Assembly: GCA_039920645.1 (NCBI GenBank) | Contig: JBDSDI010000178.1 | Location: 1-12,521, forward strand | Length of the DNA: 12,521 nucleotides | Reading direction: 5' to 3' | Source: CAMCVE01 sp039920645 | GTDB lineage: Bacteria > Bdellovibrionota > UBA2428 | Shown: in pieces, positions 5,240 to 12,521 of the stretch | Layout: each line of letters begins with the position of its first letter | Numbering within the stretch: position 1 is the stretch's first letter | The notes under the pieces: model-generated | Databases searched by the model: none | What the model was told of the DNA's origin: nothing | What the model saw: the letters and a program-made list of their open reading frames with translations, nothing else | Position numbers and translations under genes: made by a program

Positions 5240-8200
5240 ATGCTCATGCGCGGATTATTTTTCTTTGTTACGATGCTTCTTGTTCAAGGCTGCAATGTCT
5301 TTGATCAGAAATCTTCGGTCGGAAAATTTTTTCGTGGCGGCATCAGTGTTTCTCCAGAAAGTTCTTCGCTCGCCCTCTCCGCGCAGCAGGTGACTACCAG
5401 CTCGAGCATCACGGTCTCCTTCACGGCCAAAGATCAAAACGGGACAGTCTATCTGACTCCGATCGAAGAAATCGAATTTTATATCGCAAGTGGGTCCAGC
5501 ACCGGAAGTTTCAGCGAGATACGAAGCATAGGTAATGGAGTCTACTCGGCAGAGTTTACCGCTATTGAAGCAGGCACTCCCATCGTCATCGGCGCCCGGA
5601 TTGCCGGAGAGGAAATCAAAAATCCTGCTGCGGCGCTCGAAGTGATTGCCAGTAGCGGGGTGGCGATTGCCAATGTCTTGAATTCCTATATTAACCTCGT
5701 CAACGTCGCTAGTTTTGCGTTGACGGGAACTTGCTCCGAAAATGGACGCGCGGTTTCGCTTTCCGGATCCGTAACCGCAAGCACGACCTGCACGAGCAAG
5801 CACTTTAGCTTCATCCTCGATCTTTCCTCCCTCGCTCAAGGAAGTTTCTCGCTGACCGTGAGTCACTCCGATGAGAATAACAATGTGGCCACTGCTACGA
5901 AGACCTTTATCAAGGATACTCAGGCTCCAACGGTCACTATCAATACGGCTCCGGACCTCGTGACTTCTTTGGCAAGCGCGAATTTTTCTTTTTCGGGTTC
6001 AGATCTTGGGATTGCCGTTTACGAATGCAAACTCAATTTGGCGGCCTATACCCCCTGCGTTTCGCCCTTGAATTTTTCTTCGTTAAGCGAAGGAGCTCAA
6101 ACTCTTCTTCTTCGGGCGACCGACGTCGCGGGTAACACGGGACCCGCTTTAAGCTTCGTGTGGACCGTGGACCAAACAGGTCCTGTTTTGACGCTCACAA
6201 CTCATCCCGCGGGAATAACGAATGTCAATTCGGCCTCGTTCACGTTCACAGCGTCGGATACTGGGGGCGGATCGGTCGCTCGCTTTGAATGTTCTCAGAA
6301 CGGTGGAACCTTCGCCACCTGCTCTTCACCTGTAGCTTTAAGTGGGCTTACAGCGGGGCCTCTTAGTTTTGCCGTCCGCGCGATTGATTCTGTAGCAAAT
6401 GCCGGCGCGGCAGTTTCGTTCAATTGGATACTTGATCAGAGCGCACCCACCGTCACATTGAGTTCACCCGTTGCTGCATTTACGAGTGCCACTTCGATGA
6501 GTTTAAGCTTTTCGGGAGCGGATACGGGTGGGGGGTCTGTATCAGGTTTCCAATGTCGCCTGGATGCGGGGACCTACGTGGCTTGTTCTTCGCCGGAGGT
6601 CTTCACAGGACTCGGAGCGGGCTCTCATAGTGCGGATATCCGGTCTATTGATAGCGCGGGCAATATCAGCGCTCCGATCAGTGCAACGTGGACCGTCGAC
6701 CTCACAGCGCCTTCGACGACGATCTCTTCACAGCCTTCCCTCATTACTAACCAGACGACGGGCTCATTTTCCTTTGCGGCTACGGACAGTGGCGGCGCTG
6801 GCGTGAATGGATACGAATGCCGCCTCGATGCCGGAGCCTATGCGTCCTGCTCGAGTCCTAAAGTTTACGCTTCGCTTGCGGCGGGGGTTCATAATTTTAG
6901 CGTTCGATCGAGCGACACAGCGGGCAATACGGGGTCTCCGGACACCTACTCTTGGACGCTCGATCTGGTGGCTCCGACCGTGAGTTTTTCCAGTAGTCCC
7001 GCGCTCGTAAACTACTCGAGCTCCGCGGGTTTTACTTTCACCGGCGTCGATACCGGTGGAGGATCAGTAGCAGGTTACGAGTGCCAGCTTGATGCGACCG
7101 CTTATGCGGCTTGCGCGTCGCCTCAGAATTTAACGTCATTGTCGAACGCGTCGCACACGTTCCGCGTCCGCGCGACGGATACGGCCGGAAACACCGGCGT
7201 AGCTGCGGTCTACACGTGGTCGGTGGACAGCACAAGCTCCCTGGCTGCGATCACTTCGAGTCCTGCGGCCGTCACGAATCTTAATACCGCAAGTTTTGCT
7301 TTCAGTGCGTCGATGAGCGCGGGAGCCAGCGGCTTTGAGTGTCGCCTGGATTCGGGATCGTACGCGAGCTGCGTTTCACCGAAAAGTTATTCGACTCTCG
7401 CAGAAGGGGGGCATACGTTTTCGGTTCGTCCCCTTGACGGTGATTCCCATCCGGGCGCAGAAGCGAACTATTCTTGGATCGTGGATCTCTCGAATCCGAG
7501 CGTCGTGATCGCCACCTCTCCTTCAAATCCTTCTAACTCGTCTTCAACTTCTTTCACTTTCACTTCGGCTGATACGGGCGGGGCTTCGATCGCCGGCTAC
7601 GAGTGCAAGCTCGACGCAGCCGCTTACTCCGCATGTGCGACACCTCTGAATTTGTCTTCGCTCGCTCAAGGCTCCCACACCTTGCTTGTAAAATCCGTCG
7701 ATACGGCGGGCAATAAATCGAGCGCCGCTACCTATTCCTGGACGCTTGATCTCACGGCGCCAACGGCGACTTTCAGTTCGACTCCTTTGACGATCAATAA
7801 TTCTTCTTCGGCCAATTTTATCTTTAGCGGTCTGGACACAGGTGGAGCGGCGCTATCGGGATTCGAATGCTCGATGGATAGCGCCACGCTTGCGAGCTGC
7901 ACGTCCCCTATAAATTTAACGTCGCTAGCAGCGGGTGACCACAATTTTCGTGTGCGCGCTCTCGATACAGCCGGCAATAGCGGATCGCTGGTGACATTCG
8001 CATGGACGATCGACCAATCCGCTCCGACGGTGACGCTCACTTCGGTTCCTACGAGTCTCAATGGCAGCGCTTCTGCCAGCGTGTCCTTCACGGGCGCAGA
8101 TACGGGTGGCGGAGCAATCGCGTCCTACCAGTGCGCGATCGATAGCGGGGCTTACTCGGCGTGTACGAGTCCTAAGACATTTACAGGTCTCACGGAAGCT

Positions 8201-11200
8201 TCGCACACGGCGTCGGTAAAAGCCTTGGACACCGCGGGTAACGTGAGTAGCGTCGCTTCCACGAGTTGGACAGTCGATCTGAGCGGCCCAACGGTAGCCA
8301 TCGATTCTGGTCCTTCGGGTTTAACAAATTCCGCCTCGGCCTCGTTTGCGTTTAGCGGTGTTGACACGGGGGGAGGAGCGATCGCGAGCTACTCTTGCAA
8401 AGTAGACGCCGCAGCTTACGCGTCCTGCGCCTCTCCGACGACCTTTAGCGCGCTCACCGATGGCAGTCATACTCTCAGCGTGAAGGCGACCGATACCGTT
8501 GGAAATACCGGCCCGGTCACGACGAGGAGCTGGACAAGCGACACCCTTCTTCCTGTGCTGGCGATCAGCAATTTGAGCAGTTCTTTAAAGGGTGGGGCTT
8601 CCACGACCCTCAACTGGACTCTGACCGAAGCCAACGTTTCCAGCGCGCAAACGTTTACCCTGCAGTATTCGCTCGACGACGGTGCGAGCTGGAGCCCGGT
8701 CGGCACCAAGGCGGCGTTGAACGGTCCCCTGAGTGTGCAGGCTTTCAGTCAAGCATGGACGCTTCCCGCTTCGACCAATGGTTTCGCTAAGGTTCGTGTG
8801 AGCTACACCGACCTTGCGGGAAACATTGCAACGCCTGCTGTTTCGGCGGCCTTCGCCATCGATTCGACGGCACCCGCCGTCTCCAGTTTCACGCTCGGAT
8901 CCGGTTCTGCGACAACCGCGCTGCCTACGGTAACACTTGCTATCGCGGCGGCGGACGTTGTGGCGGGCGGGGTTTCGTCAACGATTACGGATATGCAGTT
9001 TAGCGAAACCAATGCCGTGGATACGAATGCCTGGATTGCTTATTCTGCATCCTCAAGCTTCACGCTCTCGCAAACCAGCGGAGATAAAACGGTTTATGCA
9101 TGGGTTCGCGATGCGGTTGGGAATGTCAGCGCTTCTCGGTCGGCCACGATCAAATTGGATTTTGGCAGTCCTCCGAGTTTATCGATTTCTTCGCCGAGTG
9201 CGGGCTCCACTTATGCGGTCGGCGATGCGATTTCGATTGCCTGGAATTGTTCGAGCGCCAATGGTCTTGATGCCTATCCGGTTCCTTTTATTCGCTATAC
9301 GATCGACGACGGCGATCAATTTTTCGACATCGCAAGCGATCTCACCAACAATATTACAGCTTCGACGGGCTCGTATTCGTGGACGCTTCCTGCGACTGCG
9401 CCCACCAGCCCGACTCCGACTTCGATGACGGGCAAGCCTTTCAAAATCCTACTTTCTTGTAAATCTTTGGCGGGCGTAGTGAAGACGGCCTATTCGCAGC
9501 CGGTCAATTCCGGAGGGTGGTCTATTTATATGGGAGACCCCTGGTATGGACTCACGAACGTTAGCGCCAGTATCGCCGACGTGAGTGGCAGCGGTTTCTT
9601 GAGTCGCTCGTCGGTGACCGCAGACAAATACGGAAACGTTTTTTACGTCAAAAACAGCGGCGTAATGAAAATCGACAAGCTTACGGGTTTCGTAACGACC
9701 TTCGCCGGCGATCCGAGTGGATCCGCCACTTCTGCCGGCTGCACGGTTGTCGAGGGATCATCGCCGACCGCGAGTGGAACGAATTATATGAATCAGCCCG
9801 CCTTGCTCGGCGTTGACGCCGCTGGCGATGGCGTACTCATCATGTCGACCGCTTGCCAAAGGATATTCTCGATCAATTCTCAAACGAATGCCGTAACTAA
9901 ACTGGGTAGTTTCACGACGAGTACAATCTCCCGTTACTTCTTAGCGAAGAACGGTCAATTCATTTATTACAATGGATCGAATTGGAAAATGTATATCGTT
10001 GATTTGAATTCGGCAAACAACGCGCCGGTACAGATCCATGGAACGGGAGCATGCGCGGCTAGCGTCACGCCCGGAGCCGCGGCCTTGACGGCACCGATGA
10101 AGGGTGCGGATACGGGCGCATGCACGACCGAAGGTATCACGCTCGTCGCCAATAGTGATGCGTCTCGCATCTGGATTAACATGCGGGGTCCTAGCAACAT
10201 TGGCACGCAGAATGGCTATCGTCTTGATTACGATGCGGCCTCGCAGACATATGTCATCGGCACAAATGACAACGGGTGGATTAAGCCCTTCTTTTACTGC
10301 TGGGCGGTGCGCTACAGCACCACCGCGTACTGCGTGGACCGCGACGGCGGTGCGAACGTCACTCCGTTCGACACCACGACGGCCAACGGAAGCTGGGGAA
10401 GCACTTTCACTCTCGCGGGTAGCGCGACTTATCTTGCGCTCGGCAGCTCCAATTCTCGTCTATTAATCCACAATGCTTATGGTTCTATTTCTGAGAAGGA
10501 CACCGTCGCAAACACAGCCGTTATCGACATCGCCGGCCAGGAACTCACGACAATGGGCAACGGTTCGGATCCGAATCAGGTCGGACTCTATAAACCCACG
10601 CGCATGACCTACTCGGAAACCGCTAAGACCCTCTGGCTCTCGACGAACGGGAACTTCAACTCCTATCTGCGCAAATCCGACTTCTCGTCTTATCCTACGG
10701 TAACAACGTCCACGAATGTCATCAACCGTCCCGGCAGTGACTTTATCAGCCCCGGGTGGATGATCATCAACGTGGTGAACACCATTGCGGCATGGCCGGT
10801 TAGCGGCACCTTTTTCGGAGCCACAAAAGAACTTCTGAGTACCAAAGGGACTTCCACGCTGGTCGGGTTCACTTCGACGAACCCCGCACAAACCTATCCG
10901 CCCATTTCGGGACAAGCCGCGTCCTCGGCCGGGGAATTTTTCACGACCGGGCAGGGCGTCGTATCTCTTGGCCGACCCATTTTCCATTCCAATGGCTTGT
11001 ATTATTTCGCGGCCAAAAAAGCCACCGGATCGGACGTCTTTATCTTCTCGTCGAACTCGACAGTGCTTAACCGCGTGGCCGGCAAGACGGGCGTAGGCGC
11101 TCATCTCGTGGGCGACGACAACACGGCGGCTCTCGGCGCGGCTCTCACCGATGTGAAGCATATGCAGGAAATTCGCAGCGGGACCTATGCCGGCGACATC

Positions 11201-11572
11201 TTGATTGTGGACGGTACCGCGACCGAAGGCCTCTGGCTGCGTCGCATCGGCATGAGTGATTCGCCCGCTCCTAAAATTCACGATGTCGTCAGCTTAAGCG
11301 CTTTAGGACTGACGGCTTCGACGTCGTTTAATGATTTTTACTATGACGTGAGTTCTGAGACGGGCGGAATGGGTACGGGCAAGATGTACTGGATCACTTC
11401 GAGCAACGTGGTTCAGAAGATGATTCCCGCGTCCGACCTCTTGAGCGCCACGATCTCGACGTATGTGTTCACGGGCCAGAGCTTCACGGGCACGGCGCGC
11501 CTGGCTTTGACCCCTGCCGGACTCTTGGTCTTGCAACCCAATAAGAACCGTATCCTTCGCGTGACTCCATAG
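5240..11572 (+). CDS. Giant multi-Ig-domain surface lipoprotein with C-terminal NHL/propeller-like region
   Basis: A 2110-residue lipoprotein with a short signal (LFFFVTMLLVQGC), lipidated Cys18 and Asn at +2, so outer-membrane sorting is expected by the E. coli rule. Gln at -2 is unusual for a lipobox. In order: residues 34-136 resemble an invasin-type Big_1 domain (TVSFTAKDQNGT, GNGVYSAEFTA); 141-226 is another Ig-like module with Cys165/Cys184; 227-1101 holds ten Ig-like repeats of 85-88 residues; 1102-1208, 1209-1307 and 1308-1427 are three divergent Ig-like modules; 1428-2110 resembles an NHL-type beta-propeller (SVTADKYGNVFYV, GFVTTFAGDP). No catalytic motif, LPxTG or type IX sorting signal is seen. 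It starts at ATG 5240, directly after the preceding stop, with GGAG (5230-5233) six bases upstream; ATG 5246 is a poorer alternative. The architecture suggests a long surface stalk carrying a tip domain, probably for adhesion or prey/substrate contact (inference). The adjacent LysM-barrel protein is the likely partner. Confidence 0.85.
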   Translation: MLMRGLFFFVTMLLVQGCNVFDQKSSVGKFFRGGISVSPESSSLALSAQQVTTSSSITVSFTAKDQNGTVYLTPIEEIEFYIASGSSTGSFSEIRSIGNGVYSAEFTAIEAGTPIVIGARIAGEEIKNPAAALEVIASSGVAIANVLNSYINLVNVASFALTGTCSENGRAVSLSGSVTASTTCTSKHFSFILDLSSLAQGSFSLTVSHSDENNNVATATKTFIKDTQAPTVTINTAPDLVTSLASANFSFSGSDLGIAVYECKLNLAAYTPCVSPLNFSSLSEGAQTLLLRATDVAGNTGPALSFVWTVDQTGPVLTLTTHPAGITNVNSASFTFTASDTGGGSVARFECSQNGGTFATCSSPVALSGLTAGPLSFAVRAIDSVANAGAAVSFNWILDQSAPTVTLSSPVAAFTSATSMSLSFSGADTGGGSVSGFQCRLDAGTYVACSSPEVFTGLGAGSHSADIRSIDSAGNISAPISATWTVDLTAPSTTISSQPSLITNQTTGSFSFAATDSGGAGVNGYECRLDAGAYASCSSPKVYASLAAGVHNFSVRSSDTAGNTGSPDTYSWTLDLVAPTVSFSSSPALVNYSSSAGFTFTGVDTGGGSVAGYECQLDATAYAACASPQNLTSLSNASHTFRVRATDTAGNTGVAAVYTWSVDSTSSLAAITSSPAAVTNLNTASFAFSASMSAGASGFECRLDSGSYASCVSPKSYSTLAEGGHTFSVRPLDGDSHPGAEANYSWIVDLSNPSVVIATSPSNPSNSSSTSFTFTSADTGGASIAGYECKLDAAAYSACATPLNLSSLAQGSHTLLVKSVDTAGNKSSAATYSWTLDLTAPTATFSSTPLTINNSSSANFIFSGLDTGGAALSGFECSMDSATLASCTSPINLTSLAAGDHNFRVRALDTAGNSGSLVTFAWTIDQSAPTVTLTSVPTSLNGSASASVSFTGADTGGGAIASYQCAIDSGAYSACTSPKTFTGLTEASHTASVKALDTAGNVSSVASTSWTVDLSGPTVAIDSGPSGLTNSASASFAFSGVDTGGGAIASYSCKVDAAAYASCASPTTFSALTDGSHTLSVKATDTVGNTGPVTTRSWTSDTLLPVLAISNLSSSLKGGASTTLNWTLTEANVSSAQTFTLQYSLDDGASWSPVGTKAALNGPLSVQAFSQAWTLPASTNGFAKVRVSYTDLAGNIATPAVSAAFAIDSTAPAVSSFTLGSGSATTALPTVTLAIAAADVVAGGVSSTITDMQFSETNAVDTNAWIAYSASSSFTLSQTSGDKTVYAWVRDAVGNVSASRSATIKLDFGSPPSLSISSPSAGSTYAVGDAISIAWNCSSANGLDAYPVPFIRYTIDDGDQFFDIASDLTNNITASTGSYSWTLPATAPTSPTPTSMTGKPFKILLSCKSLAGVVKTAYSQPVNSGGWSIYMGDPWYGLTNVSASIADVSGSGFLSRSSVTADKYGNVFYVKNSGVMKIDKLTGFVTTFAGDPSGSATSAGCTVVEGSSPTASGTNYMNQPALLGVDAAGDGVLIMSTACQRIFSINSQTNAVTKLGSFTTSTISRYFLAKNGQFIYYNGSNWKMYIVDLNSANNAPVQIHGTGACAASVTPGAAALTAPMKGADTGACTTEGITLVANSDASRIWINMRGPSNIGTQNGYRLDYDAASQTYVIGTNDNGWIKPFFYCWAVRYSTTAYCVDRDGGANVTPFDTTTANGSWGSTFTLAGSATYLALGSSNSRLLIHNAYGSISEKDTVANTAVIDIAGQELTTMGNGSDPNQVGLYKPTRMTYSETAKTLWLSTNGNFNSYLRKSDFSSYPTVTTSTNVINRPGSDFISPGWMIINVVNTIAAWPVSGTFFGATKELLSTKGTSTLVGFTSTNPAQTYPPISGQAASSAGEFFTTGQGVVSLGRPIFHSNGLYYFAAKKATGSDVFIFSSNSTVLNRVAGKTGVGAHLVGDDNTAALGAALTDVKHMQEIRSGTYAGDILIVDGTATEGLWLRRIGMSDSPAPKIHDVVSLSALGLTASTSFNDFYYDVSSETGGMGTGKMYWITSSNVVQKMIPASDLLSATISTYVFTGQSFTGTARLALTPAGLLVLQPNKNRILRVTP
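5918..8542 (+). repeat. Ten tandem Ig-like repeats (85-88 residues each) inside the giant lipoprotein
   Basis: Units begin at protein residues 227, 312, 400, 488, 576, 664, 750, 838, 926 and 1014. Eight are exactly 88 residues, the first 85 and the sixth 86. The consensus opens with APTVTL, then SFSFSGxDTGGGSVxGYEC, RLDAGAYASC, SSP, GSHTFSVRAxDTAGN, and closes with a WTVD-like motif. Each unit has two Cys separated by nine residues (positions 40 and 50 of a typical unit), probably a disulfide. Copies are similar as protein but clearly diverged in synonymous positions, so they are not recent DNA duplications. The sixth copy lacks the DTGGG stretch, and its DTAGN is replaced by DGDSHPG. Confidence 0.93.
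9521..11569 (+). other. C-terminal 683-residue NHL/beta-propeller-like region of the giant lipoprotein
   Basis: Residues 1428-2110 lose the Ig repeat pattern and show recurring short strands with Gly-Asn and Gly-Asp turns, of the type seen in NHL-like propellers (ADKYGNVFYV, VMKIDKLTGFVTTFAGD, GVDAAGDGVLIM, and a final LALTPAGLLVLQPNKNRILRV). Six Cys (1501, 1539, 1605, 1628, 1687, 1698) all fall in its first 271 residues, suggesting disulfide-stabilised early blades. It occupies the distal position where invasin-type adhesins carry their receptor-binding domain. The propeller call rests on pattern only. Confidence 0.5.
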
Positions 11573-11630
11573 CGGAGTGTCGTCTTTTGAATCGGCAGGT
11601 GTCGAATCTTCAGTCACAGTTCGACGAAAA

Positions 11631-11711
11631 GTGCTCTTTAAATCCCCATTTTATCGCATTGCCCTTCCTCTATTCGCCGTGGCCGCTGTTTTGCAACCAT
11701 GTAAGAAGTAG
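11631..11711 (+). CDS. Possible 26-residue signal-peptide-like small protein
   Basis: The spacer after the giant lipoprotein contains an open frame from GTG 11631 to TAG 11709-11711. It encodes a basic N-terminus (KSPFYR), a hydrophobic core (IALPLFAVAAVLQ) and a final Pro-Cys-Lys-Lys. The same frame extends up to GTG 11577, giving 44 residues. It looks like a lipoprotein signal that stops straight after the cysteine, but Pro before the Cys does not fit a lipobox. No good Shine-Dalgarno precedes either GTG. It may be a small membrane peptide, the decayed start of a lost lipoprotein gene, or chance. Confidence 0.25.
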   Translation: MLFKSPFYRIALPLFAVAAVLQPCKK

Positions 11712-11726
11712 CGGGGGAAATTGGGA

Positions 11727-12332
11727 ATGATGAATAAAAAATTAATGACATTGTCTTTTGTCGTGATTGCAATGACGGGTTTTGGGTCGCAACGTGTTCA
11801 CGCGGCGTCTGACAAGGCCAGTCTGGGCTCCTTAGATTGCAAAGCCGAAAAAAACAATAAAAACCAGTGGCGCATCCGGGGAGGCTTGAAAGTTATTTCC
11901 CCTAGGTTTGAGCTCACAAATGACTTTGAAAAATTAAATCTCGAAAAAGGTTCTACGAAAGCAAATGGACGGATCGCGTCCGCCTATCGCTTCACATCGA
12001 AAGCTAAGGCCATGCGCACTTGCGACCGGGTCAGCAAAGCGTTGGCCGGTTCACAAATCAAATTTCAATACATCGAAGATCAAGCTAATTACTATGTCGA
12101 TGGCGGCGATACCTACGTCAGAGAATTCACCTACCTGTTTAAAATGGACGTCCCCGGAGCCACTGTGAAATCTGGGATAGTTAAAACCGTCTACCGCGAT
12201 AAAATCGCCGTTCGAAACTACCTGACCTGCGAATCGTATCGCAATTCCGACAACTCATGGACGCCTGAGCGTTGCTATTCGGATATTGCGAAGGAAATTG
12301 TTAGCTACGGCGACGACATCGCACTCGATTAA
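11727..12332 (+). CDS. Secreted four-cysteine protein of unknown function
   Basis: A 201-residue protein that I do not recognise. Residues 1-26 form a clear Sec signal peptide (MMNKK, hydrophobic LSFVVIAMTGFG, cleavage probably after VHA or HAA). The mature part is about 175 residues with four Cys (38, 99, 168, 183), enough for two disulfides, and no further membrane segment. Aromatic and charged residues alternate in the central part (KFQYIEDQANYYV, REFTYLFKM), suggesting a small beta-rich periplasmic or secreted domain. The start ATG 11727 has GGGGGA (11713-11718) eight bases upstream; ATG 11730 is nearly as good, and an upstream TTG at 11721 is less likely. It lies 154 bp after the giant lipoprotein with no strong terminator between, so read-through from that unit is possible. 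A cell-envelope role is the most that can be said. Confidence 0.78.
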   Translation: MMNKKLMTLSFVVIAMTGFGSQRVHAASDKASLGSLDCKAEKNNKNQWRIRGGLKVISPRFELTNDFEKLNLEKGSTKANGRIASAYRFTSKAKAMRTCDRVSKALAGSQIKFQYIEDQANYYVDGGDTYVREFTYLFKMDVPGATVKSGIVKTVYRDKIAVRNYLTCESYRNSDNSWTPERCYSDIAKEIVSYGDDIALD

Positions 12333-12382
12333 ATCGAGCGAACCGGGTTGAGGAATGGCGTATTTTCGGCGACGATCATGCC

Positions 12383-12521
12383 ATGCCAAAAAAAATTACC
12401 CCCTGTTTGCTCTACACAAAAGATGCCGCAAAAGCTGCGCGCTACTACACCTCGATTTTTAAGGACTCAAAAATCCGCAGCAGCGGCTCGATGGCGACGA
12501 GTTTCCGTATCGGCGGCATGG
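12383..12521 (+). CDS. VOC/PhnB-like (glyoxalase-fold) protein, 5' part only
   Basis: The first 46 codons of a gene cut by the window end. The translation begins MPKKITPCLLYTKDAAKAA and continues RYYTSIFKDSKI, matching the N-terminus of PhnB-like proteins, a VOC-superfamily group often annotated as 3-demethylubiquinone-9 3-methyltransferase-like, where the pattern is roughly ITPCLWF, EAAxFYxSIFxxSxI. Most such proteins are small, uncharacterised cytoplasmic proteins of about 130-160 residues, so no reaction is claimed. ATG 12383 keeps the family reading frame; ATG 12378 is in another frame. No strong Shine-Dalgarno is visible; TATTTT at 12361-12366 could be a -10 box, giving a very short leader. 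Confidence 0.72.
   Translation, partial: MPKKITPCLLYTKDAAKAARYYTSIFKDSKIRSSGSMATSFRIGGM

Noticed and set aside
5255..5866. Open frame of 203 codons on the minus strand at the start of the lipoprotein gene
   Set aside because: Antisense to the signal peptide and first Ig domains; no recognisable family and composition typical of a shadow frame.
5918..8542. CRISPR array or DNA-level tandem repeat
   Set aside because: The periodicity is about 264 bp, in frame and conserved only as protein; there are no short identical repeats with unique spacers.
10463..11281. Long open frame of 272 codons on the minus strand inside the giant lipoprotein gene
   Set aside because: It is fully antisense to a well-supported coding region, has no domain or signal features, and is low-complexity Arg/Gly-rich as expected for a shadow of biased codon use.
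11601..11625. GTCGAA/TTCGAC inverted repeat after the lipoprotein gene, as a terminator
   Set aside because: Six-bp stem with a 13-base loop and no following T run; more likely chance.
12324..12338. CTCGAT-TAA-ATCGAG hairpin at the stop codon of the secreted four-Cys protein, as a terminator
   Set aside because: A perfect 6-bp stem but with a three-base loop overlapping the stop codon and no T tract after it, so it does not meet intrinsic terminator criteria.

Overview
The window looks like a chromosomal segment of a Gram-negative (diderm) bacterium of moderate GC. The evidence is Sec signal peptides, a predicted outer-membrane beta-barrel, a lipoprotein signal and a monomeric-type NADP isocitrate dehydrogenase. 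The mix of a LysM/barrel protein, a very large Ig-repeat lipoprotein and a monomeric Icd would fit a Bdellovibrionota-like or deltaproteobacterial lineage. That placement is inference; no rRNA or marker gene here proves it. No tRNA, rRNA, CRISPR array or insertion sequence was seen.

Left part (1-1599, minus strand): a two-gene operon. A PIG-L/LmbE-family zinc deacetylase is followed by nagB (glucosamine-6-phosphate deaminase, cut by the window edge). The stop codon of the deacetylase lies inside the Shine-Dalgarno sequence of nagB, so the two are probably translationally coupled. Together they could run the last two steps of amino-sugar breakdown: N-deacetylation, then deamination/isomerisation to fructose-6-phosphate.

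Centre-left (1600-3905): a 95-bp divergent spacer with a perfect inverted repeat and back-to-back -10-like boxes, then icd, a full-length monomeric NADP-dependent isocitrate dehydrogenase with all the active-site residues I could place. A 224-bp AT-rich spacer follows. It holds a weak terminator-like hairpin, three overlapping (mutually exclusive) hairpins, and a promoter candidate embedded in palindromes.

Centre and right (4130-11572): the most unusual part, a two-gene unit whose stop and start codons abut (TAG then ATG, same frame). The first gene encodes a secreted protein with one LysM domain and a predicted outer-membrane beta-barrel. The second encodes a 2110-residue lipoprotein with an invasin/Big_1-like N-terminal Ig domain, ten 85-88-residue Ig-like repeats each with a Cys pair, three further Ig-like modules, and a 683-residue C-terminal NHL/beta-propeller-like region. 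The combined domain order (LysM, barrel, Ig stalk, tip domain) is that of intimin/invasin inverse autotransporters, but split over two genes with a lipid anchor on the second. I infer a two-component surface stalk or adhesin.

Right end (11573-12521): a 154-bp spacer containing a tiny signal-peptide-like ORF, a secreted four-cysteine protein of unknown function, and the start of a VOC/PhnB-like protein cut by the window end.
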